Below, piece by piece: positions 1 to 6,769 of a stretch of 21,090 bases of DNA. Position 1 is the stretch's first letter. The number at the start of each line of letters is the position of its first letter. A model generated the notes under the pieces. The model saw only the letters and a list, made by a program, of their open reading frames with translations, had not been told where the DNA came from and did no database searches. Source of the stretch: an uncultured Lachnospiraceae bacterium (GTDB lineage Bacteria > Bacillota > Clostridia > Lachnospirales > Lachnospiraceae); the NCBI GenBank assembly GCA_902783445.1, contig CACZQX010000197.1:1-21090 (forward strand), read 5' to 3'. A program made the position numbers and the translations under genes.

Positions 1-210
1 TGATTTAACCATATCAAGAACAACTGCTTCTCCTCCGGCCTCTTCAACAGCCGCTACGGTTGCCGTAAAACTTTCCGCCGTTTGATCGCTTCGCCAAGCA
101 ATACCGACCCTTGCCTCCTTTTTTTGCTCAAGACAAGCGGATAAAGGAAATACGGCAATTATAAAAATCAAAAAGAAAGATAAGATTTTGCGTTTAATAT
201 TAAAGCTCAT
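1..210 (-). CDS. Lipoprotein, N-terminal 70 residues only (cut by window edge)
   Basis: This is an open frame from an ATG at 210 to the window edge without a stop. The start has a ribosome site of five to six G (AGGGGG) about 8 nt upstream. Residues 1-25 form a lipoprotein signal: a basic start (FNIKRK), a hydrophobic core, then the lipobox LSAC, so Cys26 is the likely lipidated residue on the outer face of the membrane. The mature part begins with a short charged linker, then RVGIAWRS, followed by a helix ending in EEAGGEAVVLD. This looks like the first strand-helix-strand of an alpha/beta domain. It weakly recalls extracytoplasmic class I glutamine amidotransferase-like (peptidase C26) lipoproteins; a solute-binding fold is also possible. 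The lipoprotein call is firm, the function is not. It lies 31 nt beyond a strong terminator and has no clear promoter of its own. Confidence 0.75.
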   Translation of the reverse strand, partial: MSFNIKRKILSFFLIFIIAVFPLSACLEQKKEARVGIAWRSDQTAESFTATVAAVEEAGGEAVVLDMVKS

Positions 211-240
211 TAATATAACCCCCTGAAAATATACCAATCA

Positions 241-279
241 TCAAAAATTTACAGGAAACTTTCGTTTCCTGTAAATTTA
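241..279 (-). terminator. Intrinsic terminator after the 1011-residue surface protein gene
   Basis: Perfect 15-bp inverted repeat, AAATTTACAGGAAAC at 245-259 and its complement at 264-278. It closes on a 4-nt loop that reads GAAA in the minus-strand transcript. The RNA stem ends in a run of U that continues TTTTTGATG. It begins 18 nt after the stop codon of the upstream gene. The symmetric arms also give an A/T-rich flank on the plus strand, but there is no plus-strand gene nearby to terminate. Confidence 0.9.
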
Positions 280-296
280 TAAGTGTTTATTGTTTA

Positions 297-3200
297 TTAA
301 TTATCGCCAAAACTTTTTCTTTTAGTGAGCACCGTTACGGCTATTGCCGCAGCTCCCATTATGATAAGCGACATATACATTACCGTGTTGCTGTGGTCTC
401 CCGTATCAACACCGAATGCATCTCCCAGTTCAAATGGGCTGAATGATGTTTCACCCACCGCAACGAATTTGTTTGTGCCCGAGCCTTGAACAGTGGCGTT
501 TTTCTGCGAAATAGCAATCATTGATGTCATTGAATTGTAATGAGTTACACTATAGACTGTTTTTCTTGAATCCGCAGCTACAGGAATCTTAACACTTGCC
601 TCTATACCAAGTTTTTGGATAGCTTCATCGTTAATGGCAATCTTTTCAAATCTGTTGCTTATTGAGTTCCAAATAATAAGGAACGGTGAAATATCATATA
701 TCGGTTTCATTTCGGCAACAGGTTTTCCGCCGCGCATTACAATGCTTAAATTAACGCCAACTTCGTAATCAAGCACTGTTTTAATGTTTTTGGCCGAAAG
801 TGCAACCGACTTGTCGCCACTTACCAAAGCAGTATCACCAAGTACTTCCTTAGCCAATGCTTCAAGCTGTTCATCGTTTAAGTTAAATACATTAAAATCT
901 CTTATAGATTCATTATTTGCCAAACCTTCTCTAAGGCTTTCGATTTCTTCTTTAACCTGTTTTGCAATGTCGGCTTTTTGAGCATCGGTTAAGTTAATAT
1001 TTGAACCGGTTTCGGCTGCTTTACCGATTGATTCATCAATTAAAGAATTGATATACTCATCGCTTAATTCTCCGCTGCTTGTATAGTATTTATCGGCATC
1101 AAAGCTTGACCAATCACCACTTGTTTCTTTTGCCGGATCCGGAGTCGGAACTTCCGATTTCATATTTAATTGATAATATGGCATTCCGTCATTTCGTTTA
1201 ATGCTGTTTAACGGACCGTTTACATTAATGGCCGTCGGAACCGCCGAAACTTTAAGAGCGTGGAAAGGAACGATAAACCATACATCATCCCAATCTTCAT
1301 AGTCATGATAATGGAAAATACCAAGTTCAACCGAAGTAATGTTGTGCTTAAGTTCTCCTTCGCCCTGTGGACTCTTCCTAACCAAGAGGCAGCCATTATC
1401 GTAAAGAGTACTCCAATTCTTCCAAATATAGCCTGCTCTTGCTGCAAGAATCTGATTTATCTGGGAACTACCGGTTGTTGAGTCGATATAGCTAAATACA
1501 ACTTTATCGTGTACCCAAATATCATCATCATCTGCAGTGCCATCGTTAACATAATATTCTTGTCCATCAGAATAAGTATCAGCAGATGGCATTCTAAAGG
1601 AAAAGATATTATTTGCTGTCATTTTAATATTATCCGAAAGTGCAAAGTTTTGAGCACCACTGTAAACGGTTGTAAGAAGCCCGTCAAAATCTTCTGCTAT
1701 TCCTACATCATAACCGTTCAAGTATTTCGCAAAAGATGTTTGTGTCGTATCATCGGTTAAAGCTTGGTACTGATGATACAATACAACCGAGTAAACATCA
1801 TTTACAATGGCCGGCATGCTGTCTATCATATGTGTTTCTTCTGTATCTTCATAAAGGAGCCAAGGGCTGCTATGATAATCAACATATTCGCCGATAATAT
1901 GACCATCTACCGGATCATCAGCCAAGAAATGGAAATCATCTTCGCCCATAACACTGAATTCTCCGTAGCTTACAAGGCCGCCAACAATATAGCAGAAATT
2001 GTCGTAACCCGTTAAGGAACTGTCTTTCTTCTCCTGAAGGGCATTGATTGTATTAACAAAACAATTAAGCATTGTGGCTTTTTCATCCGCAGTCTCGTTA
2101 TAACCCATACTTACAACCGACATAGCCATCTGTCCGTAAACAGATGTTACGGTAATCATTCTGTCGCAAATGTCCACAATCTTATCTTTTATTTCACCCT
2201 CAAATGCGTGGGTACCATACATTACATTAAGAATTGAATCCAAACCGGTTTGTGCTTCCAAAACATTGGAACAATAATTATTATAGGCATTGTAAATACC
2301 ATCAACCCAAGCTTGAGTAGTTTCATCTGTTTTACTGAAAGCATTATATGCGCAATGAGCGATTATGGTATCTATCACATCTTGACCAAGATTTCTTGCC
2401 AATAATAATTTATTTGCATCAAGTGCATTCCATTTAGCCTCTAATGTTGGATTGTGAGAAAAATCTATAGAGCCTGAGGCAGCCAAAAAGGCATCATCAA
2501 ATGCATCTACAAAGTTTTCTCTATAATGATCAACATCCCAAGCGGCTGTAGTGGCTGTAGCTATAACTGATACCGGAATATTAATATACTCGGTAACAGT
2601 TTCGCCGTTATCTGCTTTACCATCAGTCGGGAGTCCGTAACTTCCGGTGTAATATGTTACTACTTTCTTTATGGCATTTTCATTAGGTGGGTTGGTATTA
2701 TAATCGGCATATAAAACCATGGTATCTTGTTTTAGTGTAGGTACTTCAGTCGTAGATGCAGCAAGATTCCACCAATTAGCTAATTCTCCGTTTAATTTTG
2801 TATTATATTCTGCTGTCAAATTTTGTAACGGTACAAGATAAGATGTTTTAAAGCTTTGCCAATTCGATAAAAGATCTCTTGCCTTTTCGGCTCTGGCTCT
2901 TTCTTCATCTTTAACTTCCATTGCCAATATTGCCGTAATAATTTGATCCAATTTTGTATCCATCTCAGCTAACTTATCATTCATATTATTAAGCATTTGA
3001 ATAATTTGATTCAACTTAAGCTGTGTCGGATCCGAAGTTTTCATTACTCCCAAAATTTGCAAGATAGCAAGAATACCACTTCCCGCAGATGCAATACCTC
3101 CAAGGCGAGTCATGAGTTCTTCCAATTCAGATAACTCCTCACCTTCCTTCAAGAAAGCTTCCATTGCCTCTTGCATACTCTTGGTTGCATCGCTAATCTG

Positions 3201-3332
3201 CTGCTGTGTAGGAATCGGAATAGCCGCATTCGTTACTTTTGAAGACATAGTTAATAAGCAGCTTAAAGTCAAAGCAGTAACCAAGATAAAGCATAGAATT
3301 TTTTTACTTAATCTTTTTAATTCTCTAGCCAT
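297..3332 (-). CDS. Large secreted surface protein with sortase-like C-terminus, function unknown
   Basis: A 1011-residue protein that I do not recognise as a named family. Residues 1-37 are a Sec signal peptide (RELKRLSKK, hydrophobic core, cleavage near NAA). Next comes an acidic helical stretch (45-75), a glycine-rich hydrophobic segment (77-97) and a leucine/isoleucine heptad coiled coil (about 104-138). A long middle region (about 150-700) is rich in Asp, Asn, Tyr and Trp, with six scattered cysteines. A spacer PTPDPAKETSGD (729-740) precedes a helical part and a beta domain ending in the phrase FSPFEL seen in Firmicute surface proteins. The C-terminus is VDTGD (975-979), a hydrophobic span (983-1001) and a basic KRK tail: the layout of a sortase signal, but without the proline of LPxTG. 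The ATG at 3332 has an AGGGGG ribosome site. It is monocistronic or nearly so, between two terminators. A helical pore-forming toxin or adhesin is possible but unproven. Confidence 0.9.
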   Translation of the reverse strand: MARELKRLSKKILCFILVTALTLSCLLTMSSKVTNAAIPIPTQQQISDATKSMQEAMEAFLKEGEELSELEELMTRLGGIASAGSGILAILQILGVMKTSDPTQLKLNQIIQMLNNMNDKLAEMDTKLDQIITAILAMEVKDEERARAEKARDLLSNWQSFKTSYLVPLQNLTAEYNTKLNGELANWWNLAASTTEVPTLKQDTMVLYADYNTNPPNENAIKKVVTYYTGSYGLPTDGKADNGETVTEYINIPVSVIATATTAAWDVDHYRENFVDAFDDAFLAASGSIDFSHNPTLEAKWNALDANKLLLARNLGQDVIDTIIAHCAYNAFSKTDETTQAWVDGIYNAYNNYCSNVLEAQTGLDSILNVMYGTHAFEGEIKDKIVDICDRMITVTSVYGQMAMSVVSMGYNETADEKATMLNCFVNTINALQEKKDSSLTGYDNFCYIVGGLVSYGEFSVMGEDDFHFLADDPVDGHIIGEYVDYHSSPWLLYEDTEETHMIDSMPAIVNDVYSVVLYHQYQALTDDTTQTSFAKYLNGYDVGIAEDFDGLLTTVYSGAQNFALSDNIKMTANNIFSFRMPSADTYSDGQEYYVNDGTADDDDIWVHDKVVFSYIDSTTGSSQINQILAARAGYIWKNWSTLYDNGCLLVRKSPQGEGELKHNITSVELGIFHYHDYEDWDDVWFIVPFHALKVSAVPTAINVNGPLNSIKRNDGMPYYQLNMKSEVPTPDPAKETSGDWSSFDADKYYTSSGELSDEYINSLIDESIGKAAETGSNINLTDAQKADIAKQVKEEIESLREGLANNESIRDFNVFNLNDEQLEALAKEVLGDTALVSGDKSVALSAKNIKTVLDYEVGVNLSIVMRGGKPVAEMKPIYDISPFLIIWNSISNRFEKIAINDEAIQKLGIEASVKIPVAADSRKTVYSVTHYNSMTSMIAISQKNATVQGSGTNKFVAVGETSFSPFELGDAFGVDTGDHSNTVMYMSLIIMGAAAIAVTVLTKRKSFGDN

Positions 3333-3370
3333 ATAACTACCCCCTAATCAGTTATACTAAGCTTAAAGTT

Positions 3371-3383
3371 ACAAACCGTTAAT
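3371..3383. repeat. Direct repeat copy 1, ACAAACCGTTAAT
   Basis: A 13-bp exact match to 3486-3498, about 115 bp away, in the leader of the 1011-residue gene. Extending to the left it makes an imperfect version (AGTTAC-N5-GTTAAT) of the palindrome found at copy 2. It lies about 40 bp upstream of the start codon, where a bound repressor could block transcription. Confidence 0.6.
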
Positions 3384-3481
3384 AATCCGCATTTAACAAT
3401 TTTTTTACATATCATATAAAGACAGAATTACCAATATAAATACTAGTTTGTTTCATTGTAATTTAATTGATTAAACAAATT

Positions 3482-3498
3482 ATTAACAAACCGTTAAT
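3482..3498. repeat. Direct repeat copy 2 inside palindrome ATTAAC-N5-GTTAAT
   Basis: The exact 13-mer of copy 1 recurs at 3486-3498 and here forms the right part of a perfect 6+5+6 palindrome. It lies between the thiZ terminator and the promoter region of the surface-protein gene, a position suited to an operator. The binding factor is unknown and is not encoded in the window. Confidence 0.6.
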
Positions 3499-3519
3499 TT
3501 TTTGAAAATATAATAACAA

Positions 3520-3562
3520 AAAATCGTATGTCTTTTGCTGAATTCCAAAGACATACGATTTT
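3520..3562 (-). terminator. Intrinsic terminator of the thiamine-transport operon
   Basis: Perfect 16-bp inverted repeat, AAAATCGTATGTCTTT at 3520-3535 and its complement at 3547-3562, with an 11-nt loop. In the minus-strand transcript the stem ends in UUUU and continues TTGTTATTA. It begins 20 nt after the stop of the ABC ATPase gene, so it closes that operon and isolates the surface-protein gene. Confidence 0.88.
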
Positions 3563-3582
3563 AAAAACATTAAATATGAATT

Positions 3583-4338
3583 TTACAATAAGGCTTTAAT
3601 TTCACGTTTATATTTTAAGAATTCTTCACTAAGCAAAAAGTCTCCGTTTCTTGGCTTTTGCTCGCATATTTCAATTTCCGCCGCAATTTTTGCGGGACGA
3701 CCTTTCAAAATATAGATTCTGTCCGATAAAAGAATCGCCTCATCGATATCATGAGTAATAAAAAGCGTCGAAAGCTTGATTTCATCCATTATTTGTAGAT
3801 ACCAATCATGAATTTCCGAACGTGTTAAAGTATCAAGAGCACTGAAGGGCTCGTCAAGAAGGGCCACTTTATCACCGCACATATAGGTTCTGAGAAGTGC
3901 CGCACGCTGCCTCATTCCGCCGGATAGCTGCGCCGGAAACTTATCTTCCATACCATTCAAATTAAATCTGTCAAACAGAGGTAAAGCCTTAGTTTTAGCT
4001 TCCTCTTTTTTAACACCTTGAATAAGCAAAGGAAGACAAACATTGTCAATAACGCTTTTATGCTCCAACAACAAGTCCTTTTGAAGCATGTAACTTATAT
4101 TTCCGGATTTCCCGGTAATATCGCAAAAAGCGTTTTCTTTACATCCTTCATCTTTAATAGATACACATCCTTCGTCGGGCTTTGAAAGTCCGGATATGAT
4201 GTTAAAAAGCGTACTTTTACCTACACCGCTTGTTCCCAAAATGCAAACAATTTCGCCTTCATTTAAACAAATCGATATATCATCCAATATTTTCTTTTCA
4301 CCAAAGGATTTTGAAATATGTTCCGCTTTTAATATCAT
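3583..4338 (-). CDS. thiZ: ABC transporter ATPase for thiamine/pyrimidine precursor (ThiZ-like)
   Basis: Cytoplasmic ATP-binding subunit of an importer in the nitrate/sulfonate/thiamine-precursor class, 251 residues, full length for the family. Walker A is GTSGVGKST (35-43), the Q-loop Gln is near residue 86, the signature is LSGGMRQR (138-145), Walker B with catalytic Glu is VALLDEP (158-164), and the switch His is in FITHD (192-196). All catalytic residues are present. It is the last gene of the operon, 31 nt after the binding-protein gene, and is followed by a terminator. Sequence alone would not separate ThiZ from SsuB or TauB ATPases. The assignment rests on the TPP riboswitch and the ThiY-type binding protein in the same operon. 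Confidence 0.85.
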   Translation of the reverse strand: MILKAEHISKSFGEKKILDDISICLNEGEIVCILGTSGVGKSTLFNIISGLSKPDEGCVSIKDEGCKENAFCDITGKSGNISYMLQKDLLLEHKSVIDNVCLPLLIQGVKKEEAKTKALPLFDRFNLNGMEDKFPAQLSGGMRQRAALLRTYMCGDKVALLDEPFSALDTLTRSEIHDWYLQIMDEIKLSTLFITHDIDEAILLSDRIYILKGRPAKIAAEIEICEQKPRNGDFLLSEEFLKYKREIKALL

Positions 4339-4369
4339 CTAAAATTTCCTCAAAAAATGTTTATTTCAA

Positions 4370-5389
4370 TTATTTTGACAAATACTCATTTGTGAAGCCA
4401 AAGCCCGATTCGATTTTATCGCAAAGATTGTTTTCATATAACCATGAATAAAATGCATCCCAACGATTTTGATCGATATATCCCCACTGAGTGACTTCTG
4501 CTTTATATTGACCTGAAATCCACTTCTGGCTTTCCATAACCAAATTTGCATCAAGCTCAGGAACTGCATTGCAAAGAATTTTAGCTGCATCTTCAGGATT
4601 TTCAACCGCATACTCATAACCTTTTTTAGTTGCATCAAGGAAAGCTTTTGCAATATTGCCATGCGCTTCAAGGAAGTCGTTGTTTGCAACAATAACAGGG
4701 CTGTAATAATCAAATACTTTATCGATATCCGTAAAGTTCCAGTAATCCGTATCAAGACCCGCAAGATTGCAAGCGATTCCTGCCCAACCGTAGTAAACCC
4801 AGATGGCATCGATATCTTGCTGTAATGCTGCGGCTTCGTCGGTTACATATTCCGGAATAAGATTAACTTTGGAAAAATCTCCGCCATCTTTTTCAACAAC
4901 ATACTGCATCATTGCCTGTTCCACAGGTAAATCCCATGTTGCATAGTTTTTGCCTTCAAGGCCTTTAGGGCTTGATATTCCGTCTTCTTTTAAAGAAATG
5001 ATTCCCGATGTATTGTGCTGTAATACCGCTGCAACAGCTGTTACAGGCATTGCTGCATCAGCTGTAAAAGCAGGCGCAAGTGAATCTTGGAAATCTATTC
5101 CGAACTGGGCACTGCCCATGGCAACCATAGCTGTAGCACCGTCTTCAGGCGGCTGAACAATATTGATTTTAATTCCCGCTTCTTCATAATATCCCAAAGC
5201 ATCCGCAACATAAAAACCGGTATGATTTGTGTTCGGTGTCCAATCAAGTACAAGTGTGATTTCCGTTAATCCGTTCGATGTTACATTAAGATCTTTGTTT
5301 ACCGCTTTATCGGCAGAATCGCATCCCGCAAAGCTTAATACTAAAATTGTACAAGCAAGTATTAATGCTATTTTTTTGAATTTTTTCAT
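4370..5389 (-). CDS. thiY: Thiamine-precursor binding lipoprotein (ThiY/NMT1-THI5-like)
   Basis: Extracytoplasmic substrate-binding protein of the NMT1/THI5-like family, 339 residues, which captures a pyrimidine thiamine precursor (hydroxymethyl- or formylaminopyrimidine) for the permease. An upstream in-frame ATG at 5443 lies inside the permease gene and would add 18 charged residues ahead of the signal peptide. I chose 5389 because it has an AAGAGGA site about 10 nt upstream and starts a clean lipoprotein signal (KKFKK, hydrophobic core, lipobox FAGC, Cys23). After it comes the family hallmark DWTPNTNHTGFYVA, then GYYEEAGI and PPEDGATAMVA. In the second lobe an aromatic-rich stretch (WVYYGWAG) may line the ligand cleft. 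The exact ligand cannot be read from the sequence. Confidence 0.87.
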   Translation of the reverse strand: MKKFKKIALILACTILVLSFAGCDSADKAVNKDLNVTSNGLTEITLVLDWTPNTNHTGFYVADALGYYEEAGIKINIVQPPEDGATAMVAMGSAQFGIDFQDSLAPAFTADAAMPVTAVAAVLQHNTSGIISLKEDGISSPKGLEGKNYATWDLPVEQAMMQYVVEKDGGDFSKVNLIPEYVTDEAAALQQDIDAIWVYYGWAGIACNLAGLDTDYWNFTDIDKVFDYYSPVIVANNDFLEAHGNIAKAFLDATKKGYEYAVENPEDAAKILCNAVPELDANLVMESQKWISGQYKAEVTQWGYIDQNRWDAFYSWLYENNLCDKIESGFGFTNEYLSK

Positions 5390-5421
5390 AATAATATATT
5401 CCTCTTTTCGATTTTTTAAAA

Positions 5422-6186
5422 TTATTTTTTCACTCTCTTCCATGGCATTGACTTATATTGAATCAAATTAACGATTGCTATAAGCGCAAGACTTAAAAGC
5501 GAAATCAGTATAATTACCGCAAACATTTTGTCATATGAATAGGATTTTTTAACCCTGGTCATATAAACACCGAGACCCTGTGTACCTCCGAGCCACTCCG
5601 AAACAACCGCACTGACAACGGCATAACTTACGGCAATTTTAAGTCCGGAAAAAAACTGTGTTAAGGCTCCCGGAAATTTTACATTCCAAAATATCTGCCA
5701 TTTGTTTGCTTTCATGGATTTTAAAAGCATAATCTGATCTTCGTCAACAGACATAAAGCCATCCAAAAGTCCAACAGCAATAGGGAAAAAGCTTGTTATA
5801 ACAACCAAAATTATTTTTGGTAAGAGTCCGTATGAAAACCAAAGAATCAATAACGGTGCAATGGCAACCGTAGGTATTGTTTGGCTGATTATCAATAAAG
5901 GATAAACTGCTTTTCTGATTCTTCTTGAAGCGTCCATAACAGCTGCGCTTACAAATCCCAAAAAAATGCCTATTGCAAGACCTATGGCAGTTTCTATTAA
6001 TGTTACTTTGCCGTGATCGGCCATAAGTGGAAAATTATCCACAAATGCCTTAAAAACCTTAGTCGGAGACGGCAATATATAAGACGGTACAAGTCCCGAA
6101 ACACTTACAATTTGCCAAATCGCAATAATTGCAATAATAACAAGAATCGGTATGAAATTATAAGTGGTGTTTCGTTGTTTTTTCAT
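5422..6186 (-). CDS. thiX: ABC transporter permease (ThiX-like)
   Basis: Inner-membrane permease of the BPD_transp_1 superfamily, 254 residues, forming the pore for the ThiY-bound ligand. Six hydrophobic spans are visible at about 9-28, 63-85, 93-118, 122-142, 178-200 and 219-244. The cytoplasmic EAA-type coupling loop that docks on the ATPase is around residues 155-175 (KSMKANKWQIFWNVKFPGAL). The ATG at 6186 lies 29 bp inside the upstream gene and has its own GGAGAAG site about 11 nt before it, so the two genes overlap and are probably coupled. Stop-to-start distance to thiY is 32 nt. Confidence 0.87.
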   Translation of the reverse strand: MKKQRNTTYNFIPILVIIAIIAIWQIVSVSGLVPSYILPSPTKVFKAFVDNFPLMADHGKVTLIETAIGLAIGIFLGFVSAAVMDASRRIRKAVYPLLIISQTIPTVAIAPLLILWFSYGLLPKIILVVITSFFPIAVGLLDGFMSVDEDQIMLLKSMKANKWQIFWNVKFPGALTQFFSGLKIAVSYAVVSAVVSEWLGGTQGLGVYMTRVKKSYSYDKMFAVIILISLLSLALIAIVNLIQYKSMPWKRVKK

Positions 6187-6454
6187 CTATTGTCAATACT
6201 TCTCCTTCAGGTTTGTATGTGATTTTCACATAGCTCATTACGCTTGGACATCCTGCTTTAATGGCGATATACTGGCACTCCTTTACAATATCCATGAGTT
6301 TTTCATAATCGCCCTCCATTGCTGTTTCGCAAGGACCCACATAGTAAGTCACTCCCGTTGATTTGATGTAGTCAATTACTTCATCAACGATTCTTACAAC
6401 TTCTTTGTCTTCCAAAACACTTGGTAAGACTTGAATTGCTACACTTGCATTCAT
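6158..6454 (-). CDS. MTH1187/YkoF-family thiamine-binding protein
   Basis: Small cytoplasmic protein of 98 residues with the pattern of the MTH1187 family (Thiamine_BP, formerly DUF77): NASVAIQVLP at the start, the strand TYYVGPCETAMEG (36-48) and the C-terminal strand VKITYK. Family members bind thiamine or its phosphates and are often single ferredoxin-like domains that oligomerise. A longer frame continues upstream to 6625, but that part is riboswitch and terminator RNA. The ATG at 6454 has a strong GGAGG site 7 nt upstream and starts at the family's usual N-terminus. First gene after the riboswitch, it overlaps thiX by 29 bp. Likely role: buffering or delivering the imported vitamin; this is inferred from family and context. 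Confidence 0.87.
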   Translation of the reverse strand: MNASVAIQVLPSVLEDKEVVRIVDEVIDYIKSTGVTYYVGPCETAMEGDYEKLMDIVKECQYIAIKAGCPSVMSYVKITYKPEGEVLTIDEKTTKHHL

Positions 6455-6510
6455 ATTTTTTCCTCCGTTTAATATTATTTGATTTAAGAGCCCACATTGC
6501 TCTCGAAGGT

Positions 6511-6543
6511 AAACAAAAACCTCTGCCCGATATAAGCAGAGGT
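6511..6543 (-). terminator. Riboswitch-controlled intrinsic terminator
   Basis: The minus-strand RNA forms an 8-bp perfect stem, ACCTCTGC (plus 6536-6543) with GCAGAGGT (plus 6519-6526), a 9-nt loop, then TTTTGTTT. It sits 20 nt after the TPP aptamer and about 60 nt before the first start codon. The 5' arm CCTCTGC can alternatively pair over 7 bp, one of them G-U, with GCGGAGG at the aptamer's 3' side (plus 6565-6571). Ligand binding would thus free the arm to make the terminator. Confidence 0.87.
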
Positions 6544-6559
6544 AAAATAAATCAAATAT

Positions 6560-6662
6560 GTTTCCCTCCGCCGGCATTATCCGGATCAGGTGCGGGGTTT
6601 CCCCCGGGATTAACATCAGAATCATGATGTCTCTCAGCCCGCTTTCGCAAGCACTCCCTAAA
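6560..6662 (-). promoter_or_regulatory. TPP riboswitch (THI element)
   Basis: The minus strand carries the conserved thiamine pyrophosphate aptamer in order: GGGAGTGC, the P3 hairpin strand leading to GGGCTGAGAG, a variable stem-loop, then CCTGATCCGGATAATGCC followed by GGCGGAGGGA. CUGAGA recognises the pyrimidine ring, and the GAUC/GGAUAAUGCC part binds the pyrophosphate. The P3 extension here is ATCATGATTCTGAT-like, ending before a G/C-rich P2 return arm (CCCGGGGG, CCCCGC). It heads the thiamine-transport operon and, with the terminator at 6511-6543, should repress transcription when TPP is abundant. The predicted transcript start is only a few nucleotides upstream of the aptamer. Confidence 0.95.
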
Positions 6663-6670
6663 TCATTTGA

Positions 6671-6699
6671 ATTATAAATCCAAATAAACCATAAGTCAA
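6671..6699 (-). promoter_or_regulatory. Sigma-A promoter of the thiamine-transport operon
   Basis: On the minus strand TTGACT (plus 6694-6699) is followed after exactly 17 nt by a perfect TATAAT (plus 6671-6676). The predicted start near 6664 places the TPP aptamer at the very 5' end of the transcript. The rest of the gap up to the his operon end (6700-6769) shows no GC-rich hairpin, so I see no separate his terminator. Confidence 0.8.
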
Positions 6700-6769
6700 C
6701 GAAAAACCGCGATATTTAGCAATTTGGATAAATTTTTATTAATTACTTTGAATTTTTTATTGATAAATA

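Larger units (their letters stand above)
3333..3519 (-). promoter_or_regulatory. Upstream region of the surface-protein gene with a 13-bp direct repeat
   Basis: Non-coding AT-rich DNA between the thiZ terminator and the 1011-residue gene, so it must hold that gene's promoter. I see several TATA-like hexamers on the minus strand around 3411-3440 but no convincing -35/-10 pair, so I place no exact promoter. The sequence ACAAACCGTTAAT occurs twice, at 3371-3383 and 3486-3498, in the same orientation. The second copy is the right part of a perfect palindrome ATTAAC-N5-GTTAAT (3482-3498); the first copy has a degenerate left half (AGTTAC). The arrangement is that of two operator sites flanking a promoter, which is an inference. 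Confidence 0.45.

Noticed and set aside
297..3332. Lipoprotein call for the 1011-residue protein (Cys25 in the signal region)
   Set aside because: The residues before Cys25 (T-L-S) do not fit a lipobox, and a signal peptidase I site near residues 35-37 fits better.
4366..4809. Second minus-strand frame of 147 residues inside the ThiY gene
   Set aside because: It is an out-of-frame shadow of thiY and shows no recognisable motif.
5390..5443. Upstream start for the ThiY-like lipoprotein
   Set aside because: It would put 18 charged residues ahead of the signal peptide and lies inside thiX; the ATG at 5389 has its own ribosome site.
6455..6625. N-terminal extension of the MTH1187-like protein (start at 6625)
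   Set aside because: This stretch is the TPP aptamer, terminator and leader. The family start with a GGAGG site is at 6454.
6700..6769. Terminator for the his operon
   Set aside because: I see only AT-rich sequence without a GC-containing hairpin.
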